NCBI GenBank assembly: GCA_009617715.1
Contig: VTFK01000304.1
Location: 590,558-654,557 of the forward strand
Length of the DNA: 64,000 nt
Direction of reading: 5' to 3'
From: Plectrocnemia conspersa
Lineage: Eukaryota; Arthropoda; Insecta; Trichoptera; Polycentropodidae
Part shown: positions 26,190 to 36,900 of the stretch, in pieces
Layout: each line of letters begins with the position of its first letter
How positions within the stretch are numbered: the first letter of the stretch is position 1
Notes under the pieces: model-generated
What the model saw: only the letters and a program-made list of their open reading frames with translations
What the model was told of the DNA's origin: nothing
The model's database searches: none
Position numbers and translations under genes: made by a program

Positions 26190-26290
26190 TATTCGAGTGA
26201 CGCTGCCAGGGCTCGATTCCGTAATTTCAGAGTTATTTGTCTTAGACATTACGGACCACCGCTTAACAAATTTTCTTCTACGATGGTTAT
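26190..26290 (-). repeat. Possible tRNA-derived SINE fragment
   Basis: On the minus strand, AGCGGTGGTCCGTAATG-like and GGAATCGAGCCCTGG-like segments are spaced like an A box and a B box. The resemblance is partial. Confidence 0.3.
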
Positions 26291-26689
26291 CGTCAAAGAA
26301 AAAAATCGTAATTTCCCCAGAATTTAAAGGATTAAAAGTGTGACCCCGATTGAATCACTTTATATAAATGCTACTCTGTGAATCGTGCATTGCGTCCATA
26401 TAAATCGGTGCTTTATTTTTAATAATTCTGTCATCTTATTTAAAAAAAAGATAAGTTATATTTAAAAATAATAGATAATTCTATAGGACATGCCTTTGTT
26501 AATCATGGGATTGCAAAATAATATATGTTATTTTATACTTTTTTCTACGATATGATATTTTTATTACTAACCTATAACTATTTATTAATAATTAGTATTA
26601 TATGCAATGTGAATAGTATTTTGACTAAAAATATATATTTTTCGTTATATTTAAAATCTCTCTTCCGCAAAACAAACCATTATCCGCGA

Positions 26690-26950
26690 TTTATCGCGTG
26701 CACGTCAGCAACCGCGGCGTCGGCCAATGGCCGAGTTTCGAGCCGTTGGGACCGAGAAGCTGTCACTGGTGGCGCAGGGTGGGCGCAGCTCTCGCCCGGG
26801 CCGGTGAGAGATTTCGTTCACTTTGTTCCCGTGTTTCGTAACATAAACACGCAAACATGACCCAAAAAACGGCTTTCTGCCGTTAGTCATCAGCCAGACT
26901 CGGCAACAGCGCTTACCCCCACCCTGCGGGTTTCGCGCGCCAAATACTAT
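26690..26950. other. Isolated GC-rich, CpG-rich island
   Basis: About 250 bp with strikingly high GC, surrounded by sequence near 25-30% GC. Many CpGs are present. No gene was found attached. It could be a promoter of an unseen transcript or the remains of an LTR or other GC-rich mobile element. Confidence 0.5.
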
Positions 26951-27269
26951 TATTTTGTAAACAACCCGCTTTTGAGCTGTTTACATCGCTTATGGACCAT
27001 CAAGCTCACTTTACACCCTGTTAAACTATGTAATTATATCGTTTATCACTATCTATACTATATTATTGCAAATGTAACGTCGTCTTTCGTTTAGATGAAA
27101 ACTAAAATATTACTTGATAAAACTTTTATTCGCCTAGTAAATTTCTTCTGCCATTTCAGGTGAAATTGTGGATACCAATACCGCTTCACTTTCACCTCAT
27201 CGCTGATAAGAGACATGATTCACTATCACTGTTTACCTGGATTTTATAACATTACTGATTGTAGTGCGA

Positions 27270-27960
27270 CCGTCTGGGAAGAGTTGTTATTTTTTTAACT
27301 GCATGTTATGTTGCTTCCCTTGCGATATTTGTGTGGGGAACTGGAGAATTCTACCTGTAAGTATCGCTAGATACCCAGTAGCCGATGAAGCGAAGTTTAC
27401 TACTAACCTTCATAAAGAAATAGTGCTCTTACCTAACCACTGCCATAGGCTCTGCAGTCAAGATAGTATTCATTGTATAAGTTATTATTTTTCGGGATGA
27501 CGTCTTACATGACCGATATAAAACTTTTATTCTTTATATTTTTATAAATTTTCGATATTTCTTCATCCACGACATCACTCCCATGCTTTTCACGTCTACC
27601 AAAATTATAAGAAACATTCGTCTGTAGATACACATTTCAAAGGCTTCTAAATGCTTGTTCTTTCTCTATGAGCATACAAGCTTCAACTCCGTATATACGA
27701 ACAGATGGAGAATACTTTACTAATAGCTGTACTTTTAAACTGACGAAAACGCAAGGGTAAGTCTCCGGGTAGCATTTTATATGCGAAACCATTGTGGTCG
27801 TTTCTCATGCTGTCAAACAATACTATATTCGTGTCCAAGATTTTTACTTGCTCCGTTAAACTTATACGAAACAAGCATCTGTAATCACTTTCCACTATTC
27901 TCATTCGATAAAATAAGCTCAAGTCAAACTGCATCTAACCTTCTTCATTTAGATCAGTGA
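27270..27960 (-). mobile_element. LINE reverse-transcriptase 3' remnant
   Basis: Read on the minus strand across several frame breaks, it shows the order typical of the end of a non-LTR retrotransposon ORF2. First comes SVRIYGVEACMLIEKEQ, then EMCIYRRMFLI, then FYIGHVRRHPEK and a WLGKS-like segment. These match the family's 'LYG.E.W.L', 'RLEAFE', 'GH..R' and 'W' blocks. Heavily decayed. Confidence 0.6.
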
Positions 27961-28069
27961 CGAAACCAGAATTTTCCATACTTAGTTAAAATAAAATTAA
28001 AATTAATTCGTACTTTAATTGAAAATCTAATCTTCTATTTTCATTATTTGCAAAATATATATATTACTT

Positions 28070-29510
28070 CGTCAATATTTCTATAGATATTTATTAATGC
28101 TAAACCTGACAGTCTCTTGACTATTTTATTCCTCAAATAAGTCTTCAGCCTTTTTAAACTTCAGAAACTTCTCTCCGCTGAAGCTCCATAACTAGTAATG
28201 CAAAATAAATGGATAGTAAAATACAAATAGTTTGATAAATATCCTCATCAAGATTGCTAAATGTTTCTTTCCAAGTTATGGATAGAATGGACCGTTTTAA
28301 TTGTAAAATTTCACAATTAATTTTATATTATCTTTTTTCATGATTGACAAAATCAGTAGAAATTTTATCAAAGAATTTTTTAATTAACATTTATTAAATT
28401 GCATGAAATTTAAATATTTATATCTAAAAAAATTGTTAATTGGTCAGAAAAACGGTCCATTATATCCATAATAATATTATCTAGTATTTCTTCTTTCAAG
28501 TCCCAGAATTGTTTTAGAACCTTACAGCAGGATAACCAACGTATCATGTTTAGTATGATTAATTAGAATATTTAGGTAATTCATTTAACCTGTTCACCGC
28601 CATGCGCATGTATACATGCGTTCCTTTATCGGGCGCTTGGCGCTGAGGGCCCGACAAAGCACATTCGTTCATCTAAACCCATGTTTTTTTTAATGAAACT
28701 AGAGAGAAATGGCTAGCTACAACTGTTTTAAAAATCAGTTTGTATTCTTACTAAACGTTTACAATATTATTACTATAATAATTTGAGCTAAAACAGTGAT
28801 ATATATATAAATGTAAAATTATGCATTTTATGACACAATCGTGTTACGGAAATTCAATTTTTTTTATGTTAATTTATTAACTAATTTAATCTAAATATAT
28901 TTTATATTCAGTGCAGCGATATAATTCTCATAATATAATCTTTATAATGATCTGTGAATTGGGCAAAAGTGTTTTGGACTATTTGAATTTTTTTATGACT
29001 TATTTCTATGGTGATTTTATCAATTAAATTACTCAACTATATACAATTAGAGGGATTAACTTATACTATCAATCGTAATAAAGGACCAGTTCGACTTGCA
29101 ATAAAGTGTTTTAAGTGTAATAAAAAGTTTTAACTTTAAAGAAAAAATGGGTTTCTTCGTCAAAATCGTTGTTAATTACCTATGTATGTACTTAATACTA
29201 CTCGATGTATAATGAAATGTATATGATGAATCTTAAACTTGTCACAGTATTGCCACAAACCCGTTGGGTTTTCCGGTCATTAAAGGAGCTACATCTGTAG
29301 CTACAGAAGTAAATTTTGACATAGATAGATTGTGTTTTTGCAGAAGTTCGTAAACACAATTAGATATATCTTTTCTTGTAGTAGTGCCAGGCATCGGTAG
29401 TAGCTCCAATAATTCTTCAAAAATGTTGAAATCCTTGTTGCAAGTACGAATAAACACAGCTAATTGAGCTACGCCACCAATATATATACTCTTGTCACAG
29501 GCAGCGGTGT
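28070..29510 (-). mobile_element. Decayed hAT element (ZMYM1 / GTF2IRD2-like transposase)
   Basis: Three collinear blocks on the minus strand fit one transposase. At 29510-29242 there is VAQLAVFIRTCNKDFNIFEE followed by ELLPMPGTTTRKDI. Near 28540-28450 there is IRWLSCCKVLKQFWDLKEEI. At about 28220-28080 the dimerisation block ASAERSF and LKRLKTYLRNKIVKRLSGLA is seen. The order and spacing are right for one long element. Stops and deletions show it is dead. Confidence 0.7.
28585..28690. mobile_element. Possible piggyBac-type terminus
   Basis: TTAA followed by CCTGTTCACCGCCATGCG, then a 16-bp palindrome CGCATGTATACATGCG (28605-28620) and a GC-rich stretch. This resembles piggyBac-like MITE ends. 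No matching inverted end was found nearby, so the call is weak. It lies inside the decayed hAT region. Confidence 0.3.
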
Positions 29511-30479
29511 CACCCTAAGGTTTCTATGGGTTTCCAGAAACCTGTTGTTAAAAATCCAAAGTTTCAGGAAAACATTGTTCAAAATCAGAAAATTCATGTG
29601 ATTTTTGTTGAAAATTGCATTTACACAAATTATTTTTAAAACAAGTTAAAGTAGATTCACAATCGAATACATAGAAGTTAGGATTAGGACCTTTTGTTTA
29701 AAAGCAAAGTTAGCTGTTGGCCATACATTCAATTAATAAATTTTATTATCCTAGTTATGGGAATAACGAAATCCGAAAACCAGTCTAAATATGTATTTTT
29801 CGAACTTCATCTTTCAGTTTGCCATATTATTCGAATCAAAACGTACCTTATTTTTATTTCGGTTTTAGCTTGATTGAATTGCTCGACTTTATTTAAATTA
29901 TTAAGATTTTAATTTTATACAAAAAATTTAAATATTTTAATCTTAGGAAAGAGTATTATTTGCAATTTATGTTGCATGTTATTTTTTTCCAATATTTATT
30001 AATATTTTACTTGAGAAAATAATTTTTAAAATGTATCATTTCAGTGAAATCATATCAGAATACATTTTCATCGGTTGATATATATTTTTACCAGTGAAAA
30101 TATAATTTATCTGGCAGGTGCCAGTAAAATTATATGATTTCAACTTTTCCCTAGGTGATTTCAACTTCCTTCAAAATCATCATATTTCATATGAAACTTA
30201 ACACGTATTATAGTTTAAATAAATTTATGTTTTTTTCCAAATATTTAAAGGTTTTTCGAAGTATTACACATAAAAATATAAATTTAAATAAATTAAAAAT
30301 TAATAAAAAATATGAAAAATATTAGATAACATATTTAGACCCATAAATAAAAAATCTTTGAAATTCGTTATTAAATTCAAAAACTATATTTAAAGAAAGA
30401 AACTTAAAAAAACAACTTGCATTATTACTAATGAGTTTTTATTTATATTATCTTGCACCTTCTTTAGACTTCAACCTTG

Positions 30480-31811
30480 CTAAAACACGCGACGGTATAA
30501 AAGTTAATCAAGGATTCAATCAATTTATTATTAATTTCTTCGTACCACACTTTTTCGATGATCTTTTTTAGTTTTTATACACTATATGATTTGTGCACTC
30601 TAATTTTCTTCTTCCAAAGATTTTCAATAGGATTCAAATCGAGGCTGTTCCCGGACCCGTCCAACGATTTAATTCCGCATTTTTCCTTATAATCTGAAAT
30701 CTTTTATTAAATAATTAGTCTTATTTTAATTTTTAATCTCATTTTTAAGACATTTATAGAATTGATTTAAAAAAAATATAAGTGCCTATTTTCACCCAAA
30801 GACAGGTTGCAGAATCATCTATGAAGATTTAGTCCAAATTTGAGCACAGGTGCTCCCATCGAAGGGATTAAAAAAAAATCAGGATGATTTTGTAATCTGC
30901 CGTCTTTACCGTTCCATTGATAAAGTGTATAATTCCCACTCCAAAATACTAAAAGCATCCCCAGATCATTACATTCGCACAGTTGGCTGGATACAATAAT
31001 CACGGAATTGTTCACTTTTTCGACGACGAACGTAATCGCTCCATCTGACCGGAATAAATTAGTTTTGCTATCATCGGAGAATATCAACCCTCTCCAATGG
31101 ATAGTCAAATTTTATTGCCGATTGGCTCATTCCATGCGTTTCTGTCGCATTTTTTGGGTCAAGAACGACTTTTTAGCAGGTATACGGCCGAAGAAACCTT
31201 CATCCCTAAAACGCCTGCAGTTGTTTGTTTGATTTTTGTATCATTGAACTCACTGGTAATATCTACCGCTGTTTCACGCTAATCGCGTAAGCAGATTCGA
31301 CATATCAGCCGATCTTTACCAGATTAAGTGATTTTTCTACGCCCACTACCCTTAGCTCGATTTGTTGAACCTGTTCCGATGTTTTTATTTAAAGTCTTCA
31401 AACTGTTGATTAGTTATAACTAGGGATTCCAATCCCGGGCCAAAATTTTGATCCCGGGATTTCGGTATTGCAATTAGTCGATCCCGAGACCAGTCCCGGG
31501 ATAATTTTCATGTTATTTTATCGATAAAAATAATTTAAAATGAATAATACAATATATTTTTACATCCGTTTTTTATAACGTACAATGTATAAAGTACGTA
31601 TAATTTTAATAAATCAATCAATCCAAAAAATTCGGGATTATGTTTTATAATCCCGGGACTCATCGGGTATTGAAAATCGTTCGGGATCCCGGGATTGGAA
31701 TCCCTAGTTATAACCAACAGACTGCAAAATTTGTCTTGTCTAAAACCCCATTGCCAAATACACAATGATATCGACTTTTTGATTTTCACTTAATTGCAAG
31801 CGATTCGGCAT
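30480..31811 (-). mobile_element. Decayed Tc1-like transposon
   Basis: The minus strand encodes, with stops, a Tc1 transposase. It runs from ATG at 31811 (MPNRLQLSENQKVDIIVYLA), through a GSGRRK motif and FGRIPAKKSFLTQKMRQKR. It then shows WRGLIFSDDSKTNLFRSDG around the second catalytic Asp and LDLNPIENLWKKK at about 30640. The reading is split between 31414 and 31707 by a nested MITE. Terminal repeats were not recognised. Confidence 0.8.
31421..31706. mobile_element. hAT-type MITE, 286 bp, with 8-bp target duplication
   Basis: Perfect terminal inverted repeats begin TAGGGATTCCAATCCCGGG (31421-31439) and end with the exact complement (31688-31706). The flanks carry an 8-bp duplication GTTATAAC (31413-31420 and 31707-31714), the size hAT transposases make. 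Internal sequence is AT-rich with more CCCGGG motifs and no ORF for a transposase. It interrupts the N-terminal part of the Tc1 element, so it inserted later. Confidence 0.9.
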
Positions 31812-32055
31812 TACAACTTTTAAAAATATTTTCTCCACGAAGCTGTCAGTCAACTGACTAGGTAACTACTAGAAAACAACGGAGACTTGCCCCTTAATGA
31901 ACACAAAAAAATCCGAGAATTCCAGCAAGCGATCATATTTTTTTACAATTTCAAAAAGTGATGCGTGTTTTTGCACGCTACTGTAACTATAACATTAGTT
32001 CTGCATCAATCTAATTATATTTTCTTTTTCTTTTTAGAATTGCAAGTTAACTGAA

Positions 32056-33462
32056 ATGATGGGAAAGCGCATCAATCAAACCAACAAAGGCCGCATCGTT
32101 GGAAAGGGCCACGACAACGGCAAACCTGCCAGTCCGGGCATATCGGCGTACACGAAACCCGTCAAGCTTCAACCGACTCTACCTCTACCTAAAATTAAGG
32201 AAATACCCCATATCCCGTTGATCAGAATACACGACAATGCCAACATCTTACCGAAGTACACCACCATCGCGACTAGATCGACCGAAGAAGGCATCGGCAT
32301 GGATGAACTGGACATGCTTCAGCTAGAGTTGGAAAATCTTTTATGCACTGTTGCTCTAAGGACCAGGGCTATACACAGCGAAATAGAAAACATTGACGTC
32401 AACGAATCAAAACGAGAAAAGAAGGGTAAAGCGGCAGGAAAACAGCTACAATACCCTGGCAAGAGAAAATATCCTGACGACAAGTCATCGAAATCAAAAG
32501 AGTGCTTCAAATCAAACGCCAGTCAGCCTAAGATTGCTAAATTTAAGAATTTCACACCAGTCCTCACCCCAATGCCGTCGCAAGGATCGTTTTCAAACGA
32601 CAATATATTAACTTCAGACAATACCGTTAAATTGGAAATGCCGTCTTTTAATACGGCGCCTAAAAATAACACCCCGTACAAATTTTGGACTTCGATCGAA
32701 CCGTACTGCGGACCGATCACGATAGACGATCTTAAATGTGTAGAATCGCTGTTGGCTACTAGTAGTAATGTTCCGCCTCCGCCTGTTCCGCCGTTAGGAA
32801 GACATTATTCGGAAGTCTGGGCCGACGAGCAGATCTCGGACGATCAAATGTCTTCGAATCCGAATAAGCACAAAAACTCTAGTATTTCATCGGACGTTTC
32901 TTTGTTGAGGAAGAAGAGCGAGAAAAGCATGGACGGAGTCGTTACCGGACCGTTGGCTCAACGGCTAGTCTCGGCTCTTTTAGAAGACAACGCCATTCAG
33001 TATGAACCGCCAGATATTAAAATGAAGCAACTGTTGCATAAAACACCGACTTCTTACAGAAACTCTTTGACTTTAGAGCGGTGTTTGAGGAAAGAGTTGA
33101 TCGAACAAGGTATATTGGATCCTGAAGACTTGCCTCCGTTGACTAATCCGGCAGACGACGAGATATTGACAGATGTTAAGAAATGCCTCGGTGAACTGGC
33201 AATCTTGAGGAAAACGAACGTTCGCCATTTACGGAATTTAGTGATGCTGTGCAAACAGGAGATGGCCAGAAACGAATTGAAGAAGAAGCTCGAACAAGTC
33301 GACGCCGAAGTAACCGAGATATACAAGAAGCACCTATTGGCCAAGCAGAAGAAGCGTCCGTTGACTAAAAAGGAAAAGGAAGACGCGTGGAAAGCCATCA
33401 ACGAACAGATCAAATTGAATGCTGAGATCAACGCATTGCCACTGGTGGGACCTAACGCATGA
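32056..33462 (+). CDS. Ada3: Transcriptional adaptor 3 (TADA3/Ada3)
   Basis: A 468-residue protein in one coding exon. Ada3 is a non-catalytic subunit of the SAGA and ATAC histone acetyltransferase complexes, linking Gcn5 and Ada2 in the nucleus. Family blocks are seen in order: NILPKYTTIATRS (about 63-75), MDELDMLQLELENLL (about 81-95), FWTSIEPYCGPIT (about 210-222), PPLGRHYSEVWADE (about 245), PLAQRLVSALLEDN (about 300), LRKELIEQGILDPED (about 345). The C-terminal coiled coil ends in KKRPLTKKEKEDAWKAI (about 436-452). A TTTTTAG acceptor 17 bp before the ATG suggests a 5' UTR intron. The lysine-rich 40-residue N-terminal extension before the conserved part is longer than in the vertebrate protein. 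Confidence 0.93.
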   Translation: MMGKRINQTNKGRIVGKGHDNGKPASPGISAYTKPVKLQPTLPLPKIKEIPHIPLIRIHDNANILPKYTTIATRSTEEGIGMDELDMLQLELENLLCTVALRTRAIHSEIENIDVNESKREKKGKAAGKQLQYPGKRKYPDDKSSKSKECFKSNASQPKIAKFKNFTPVLTPMPSQGSFSNDNILTSDNTVKLEMPSFNTAPKNNTPYKFWTSIEPYCGPITIDDLKCVESLLATSSNVPPPPVPPLGRHYSEVWADEQISDDQMSSNPNKHKNSSISSDVSLLRKKSEKSMDGVVTGPLAQRLVSALLEDNAIQYEPPDIKMKQLLHKTPTSYRNSLTLERCLRKELIEQGILDPEDLPPLTNPADDEILTDVKKCLGELAILRKTNVRHLRNLVMLCKQEMARNELKKKLEQVDAEVTEIYKKHLLAKQKKRPLTKKEKEDAWKAINEQIKLNAEINALPLVGPNA

Positions 33463-35596
33463 ATTTAAATTAATTTTCAGATAGTGATCTGTGCGTTAAG
33501 ATTAACGATCAAATTCTTGTTCTCTTTCTATACATATACAATGGATATAAAGTGCCGATGTGAAGTGAACTTTTGTTAAATTATAGTACATATATAAAAC
33601 AATCCAATGAACTAATATCAAATTCTTTCAATAATGAATGAGTATTGTTTATAGTTATTTAATATAGTTGAATTTTTTATATTATAAACTGTTTGGAATG
33701 CTTTGATTGAATAGATCTCAGGTGAAGATGTCAATAAGAAAAAAATCTAATTATACTCGTAAAGTGGAATAGATTTTTATGAAAAAGATGCGTATAACCA
33801 TCTCTTTTGATGAATCTTAAAATTGTTGAATCTGTTATTGCAAAATTATAAATTAGATAGATTAGTCTAGGCACAACATTTTTGTACCTCACCAATGAAA
33901 TAATTTATTTTATTATATTAATATTGACTAAAACAATCTGTAACTAGGTCAAAGAAGTGATCTGTCGAATATTGAATAATTCCACATCTTTGGTAAGCCT
34001 TGTTCAAAACTCTTGGATTGGTGGGTGTAGTATAAAAATGTTGTACCTCTTTATATATTTTATAAACACGTACAAAAGATTCCCTTCTATGCCTATAAAA
34101 AATAGATTTGCAGTATAGTCTTATTTAAAGACTAAAGTATCACTATTTTTATAAGATCGATAAATATAATATGTTCAAGTATTGTTTTCACTCTTGTATA
34201 CTATCATAATAATGATATTGTGTTATATTATCAAGTAAACTCCGTTTAATTTAAACCAATGATTGGCATCTTTTGTATCTACAACCAAATATTGTTTAGT
34301 TGCTTAATTTGATATTAATTATTTAGTTAATGTATATTATCAATTTTATGTTAATCTTATGTATATATGGTTAGCCGTTGTAATGTTGCATTTAAAACAC
34401 TTTTGTACATACTTAACCATTATGGCGTTGAATAATATTTTAATATGCATATTTTTAAAAAATGAAGCTTACGCTCGAAACACAAATTAAGGTTCTATAT
34501 TTTTCGTAATACGCTAGATTTTTTTTGATTTGATGAAGTTAGAGTTTGAGGTAATGTGTTAGCAATACATACCAAAAGTACAACATACACTACCATTATT
34601 AGATTATATAAACATATACACTATATATTTACATTTACGATAATAAATAATTAGCTTTTTCTTAGAATATCTTTTAATAAGGTAATTCAAATTTAAAGTC
34701 TAAAAATATTATATCGTTCTAAATATCGAAAGCTATATTAGCGTCGTGAACACGTACACACATTCCTATTGTACGCCTTTGTAATAACATATATTTATTA
34801 TAAAGTAATGTCCTCACAAAAAAAAAGACTAAAAAAATACAAAATATGAAATGTATTGAAAAAAATGCCTCGTTTTGTATCATGAATAAATGTCCATAAC
34901 TAAATGTTTTTTATTATATTTTATAATAATATAGAATCAATTGTATTCAAAGCACTTTTGTTGCCATAAAACGAATGCCTTATTTCCTGCAATCACAGAA
35001 TCCTCCGGATCAATTGATGTGTATTGCATTGCACACAAATAATCAAGGTGCATAATGTACTATGTATATTTTATCAAATGACGCATAGTTTCTATTGTTT
35101 ATATTATAATAGCTATTTCACCAATCTATTGTGAATAGCTGTAAATAAAAATGCATATATTGACATTATATAATTGTAAAGTAAATCACTTTGATGTTGT
35201 TTGTCAAGTTGAGTTGATAATTTATGCACAATAGGGGAACTTTGTCATGCCGAAATATATATTTCTATATATTATTTTGTGCTTTTAGCGAAATTTAAGT
35301 TAATGTTTCCTGGTTTAAATGAATTTCGATGTGATTTTTTTTGTATATAAATATATATATATATATTATAATTGAAATTAATTTACATAAATAAATTTGT
35401 TTTTATATAAAACCAATGTATTTTAATTCAAAATTTCTTCGAGATTATGGTTTGCTTGTAACAATCTGCTAGGACTGGCTCGCAAATATTGATAAAAAAT
35501 CAGGTATATATCTATATTCCTTTATCCCTGTCTCAATGCACGCTACCTTATTAGGTTTATCAGAGATTTTCATAATAGTTTTTTTAGAATGTGTCA
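33463..35596. other. TADA3 3' UTR and AT-rich intergenic
   Basis: Candidate poly(A) signals (AATAAA) lie near 34885 and 35390. Nothing else is coding. A (TA)n run lies at 35350-35366. Confidence 0.45.
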
Positions 35597-35640
35597 GATT
35601 TTATGACCCTGCAATACATTTTTTGCAGGGTCATAAAATC
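35597..35640. repeat. Perfect 18-bp inverted repeat with 8-nt loop
   Basis: GATTTTATGACCCTGCAA at 35597-35614 and its exact complement at 35623-35640 surround TACATTTT. It could form a stable hairpin. It may be a small palindromic element. Confidence 0.7.
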
Positions 35641-35759
35641 AGCATTTCCTAAAATAATAAATTGATTATTGTTAAGCTCTTGCTATTCGTAGATTTACAT
35701 AAATTTTAGTTTATTCAGGGTTAAGAACCACACTAGATGATTCCACCGCGAATATGCCG

Positions 35760-35776
35760 CCCCCCCCCCCCCCCCC
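35760..35776. repeat. Poly-C tract (17 C)
   Basis: A homopolymer of 17 C in an AT-rich context, likely length-variable and error-prone in assembly. A 10-G tract at 56532-56541 is similar. Confidence 0.9.
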
Positions 35777-36494
35777 ATTTTTACATTTGCAATTATGAGT
35801 ATACAGTATTTTAAAACCCGCATCACTTCACAATTTAAAATAGGTCCGTAGTTATTAAATGAAAAATTAAAATAAACAAAGAAAACTGAATCAAAATGTT
35901 CTATACATAGCACAACTTTTTATACTAACATTAAGAAATTTGTAAATTTCTAATACCAACAATAAATTAAAGAACATTGATCTAATTATACCGAAGAATA
36001 CTATCATACAATAATATTACGTAAAACCATATTAACCCACTAATCTCCAGAGTCATAAACACAACAAGACCGAACATATCTTGCTTTAAATATGTAATTG
36101 GGTACTTGTTAATTAGCATGGCACAACGCTCTAAAGCCACCAGTTTTACTTCCCACTGCATCTCCAATGTCACTCTTACTGCTGTGTGTAAGAGCGTCTT
36201 ATTATGTGGCCTTGTTATATGGAATGGAAATGAATCACCACTTCGTTTCTCGAGCTGTTCAAACCTAAACAAAATTACTATTTTATTCATTTAGGTTAGG
36301 GGTTTGAACAGCAAATGGACGATACGCAATTCAAATTTGACAACTATAAAATATTTGCATATTCAATAAATTCATAAACGCGCGAACTCTGTTATTTCAC
36401 GGGTAACGTAGTGTAGGCAATAACAATCTCCTAGTGAATGGTATCAGAAGCTACTCGGTCCACCTCTGAATATCATCACCAGTTGGCATGCGTC

Positions 36495-36900
36495 TCAAGA
36501 TTCCTCTTTTTCGTCGTCTTCCTCTTCTTCTGGTCGCCCAAATTCAATTTTTGGATCATTATCGTCATCTTAGTTTTTCGTCACATTTGACTGAAGGATC
36601 ACAGGAACAAGTTCACTTTCTCCATCAATACCATCTGATTTTGACGAAGCGATGAATCATGCTTGTTCTTGACACTGGTCCCAAACTTTAGAGCAGTGTA
36701 ACCTTACATTCCACAGTTCGCGCCACAACCCTTCTTGCAATTGCAGAAAATTCTATTCAATAGTTCGTTCGGTGCTGGCGGCAATAATATTGTCAGCTCC
36801 AAGATCTTGTTCTGTATTTAACCAAACTTGTAGAAAATTATATGCTCTATAAGTATTGTGAAACATTAATGACATGTGACGTATAGGAAGCGAGATATTT
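36495..36900 (-). pseudogene. Decayed cysteine-rich (CXC/Tesmin-like) ORF, probably transposon-derived
   Basis: Read on the minus strand with frame shifts, it starts with IRHMSLMFHNTYRAY and LQVWLNTEQDLGAD. It continues LLPPAPNELLNRIFCNCKKG, CGANCG, RLHCSKVWDQCQEQA. It ends in an acidic tail DPKIEFGRPEEEEDDEKEES before a stop at 36495-36497. The CxC-x-C-x-C pattern and the PAP.ELL lead-in resemble the C-terminus of repetitive uncharacterised arthropod proteins with CRC/Tesmin-like CXC motifs, often encoded by mobile elements. Function unknown; broken here. Confidence 0.55.

Noticed and set aside
26190..26290. Functional tRNA gene
   Set aside because: Partial box resemblance only.
26525..26860. 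111-codon plus-strand frame into the GC island
   Set aside because: Half is AT-rich low complexity and half is island sequence; no domain and no splice support.
33054..33431. 125-codon minus-strand frame
   Set aside because: Antisense to TADA3 coding sequence.
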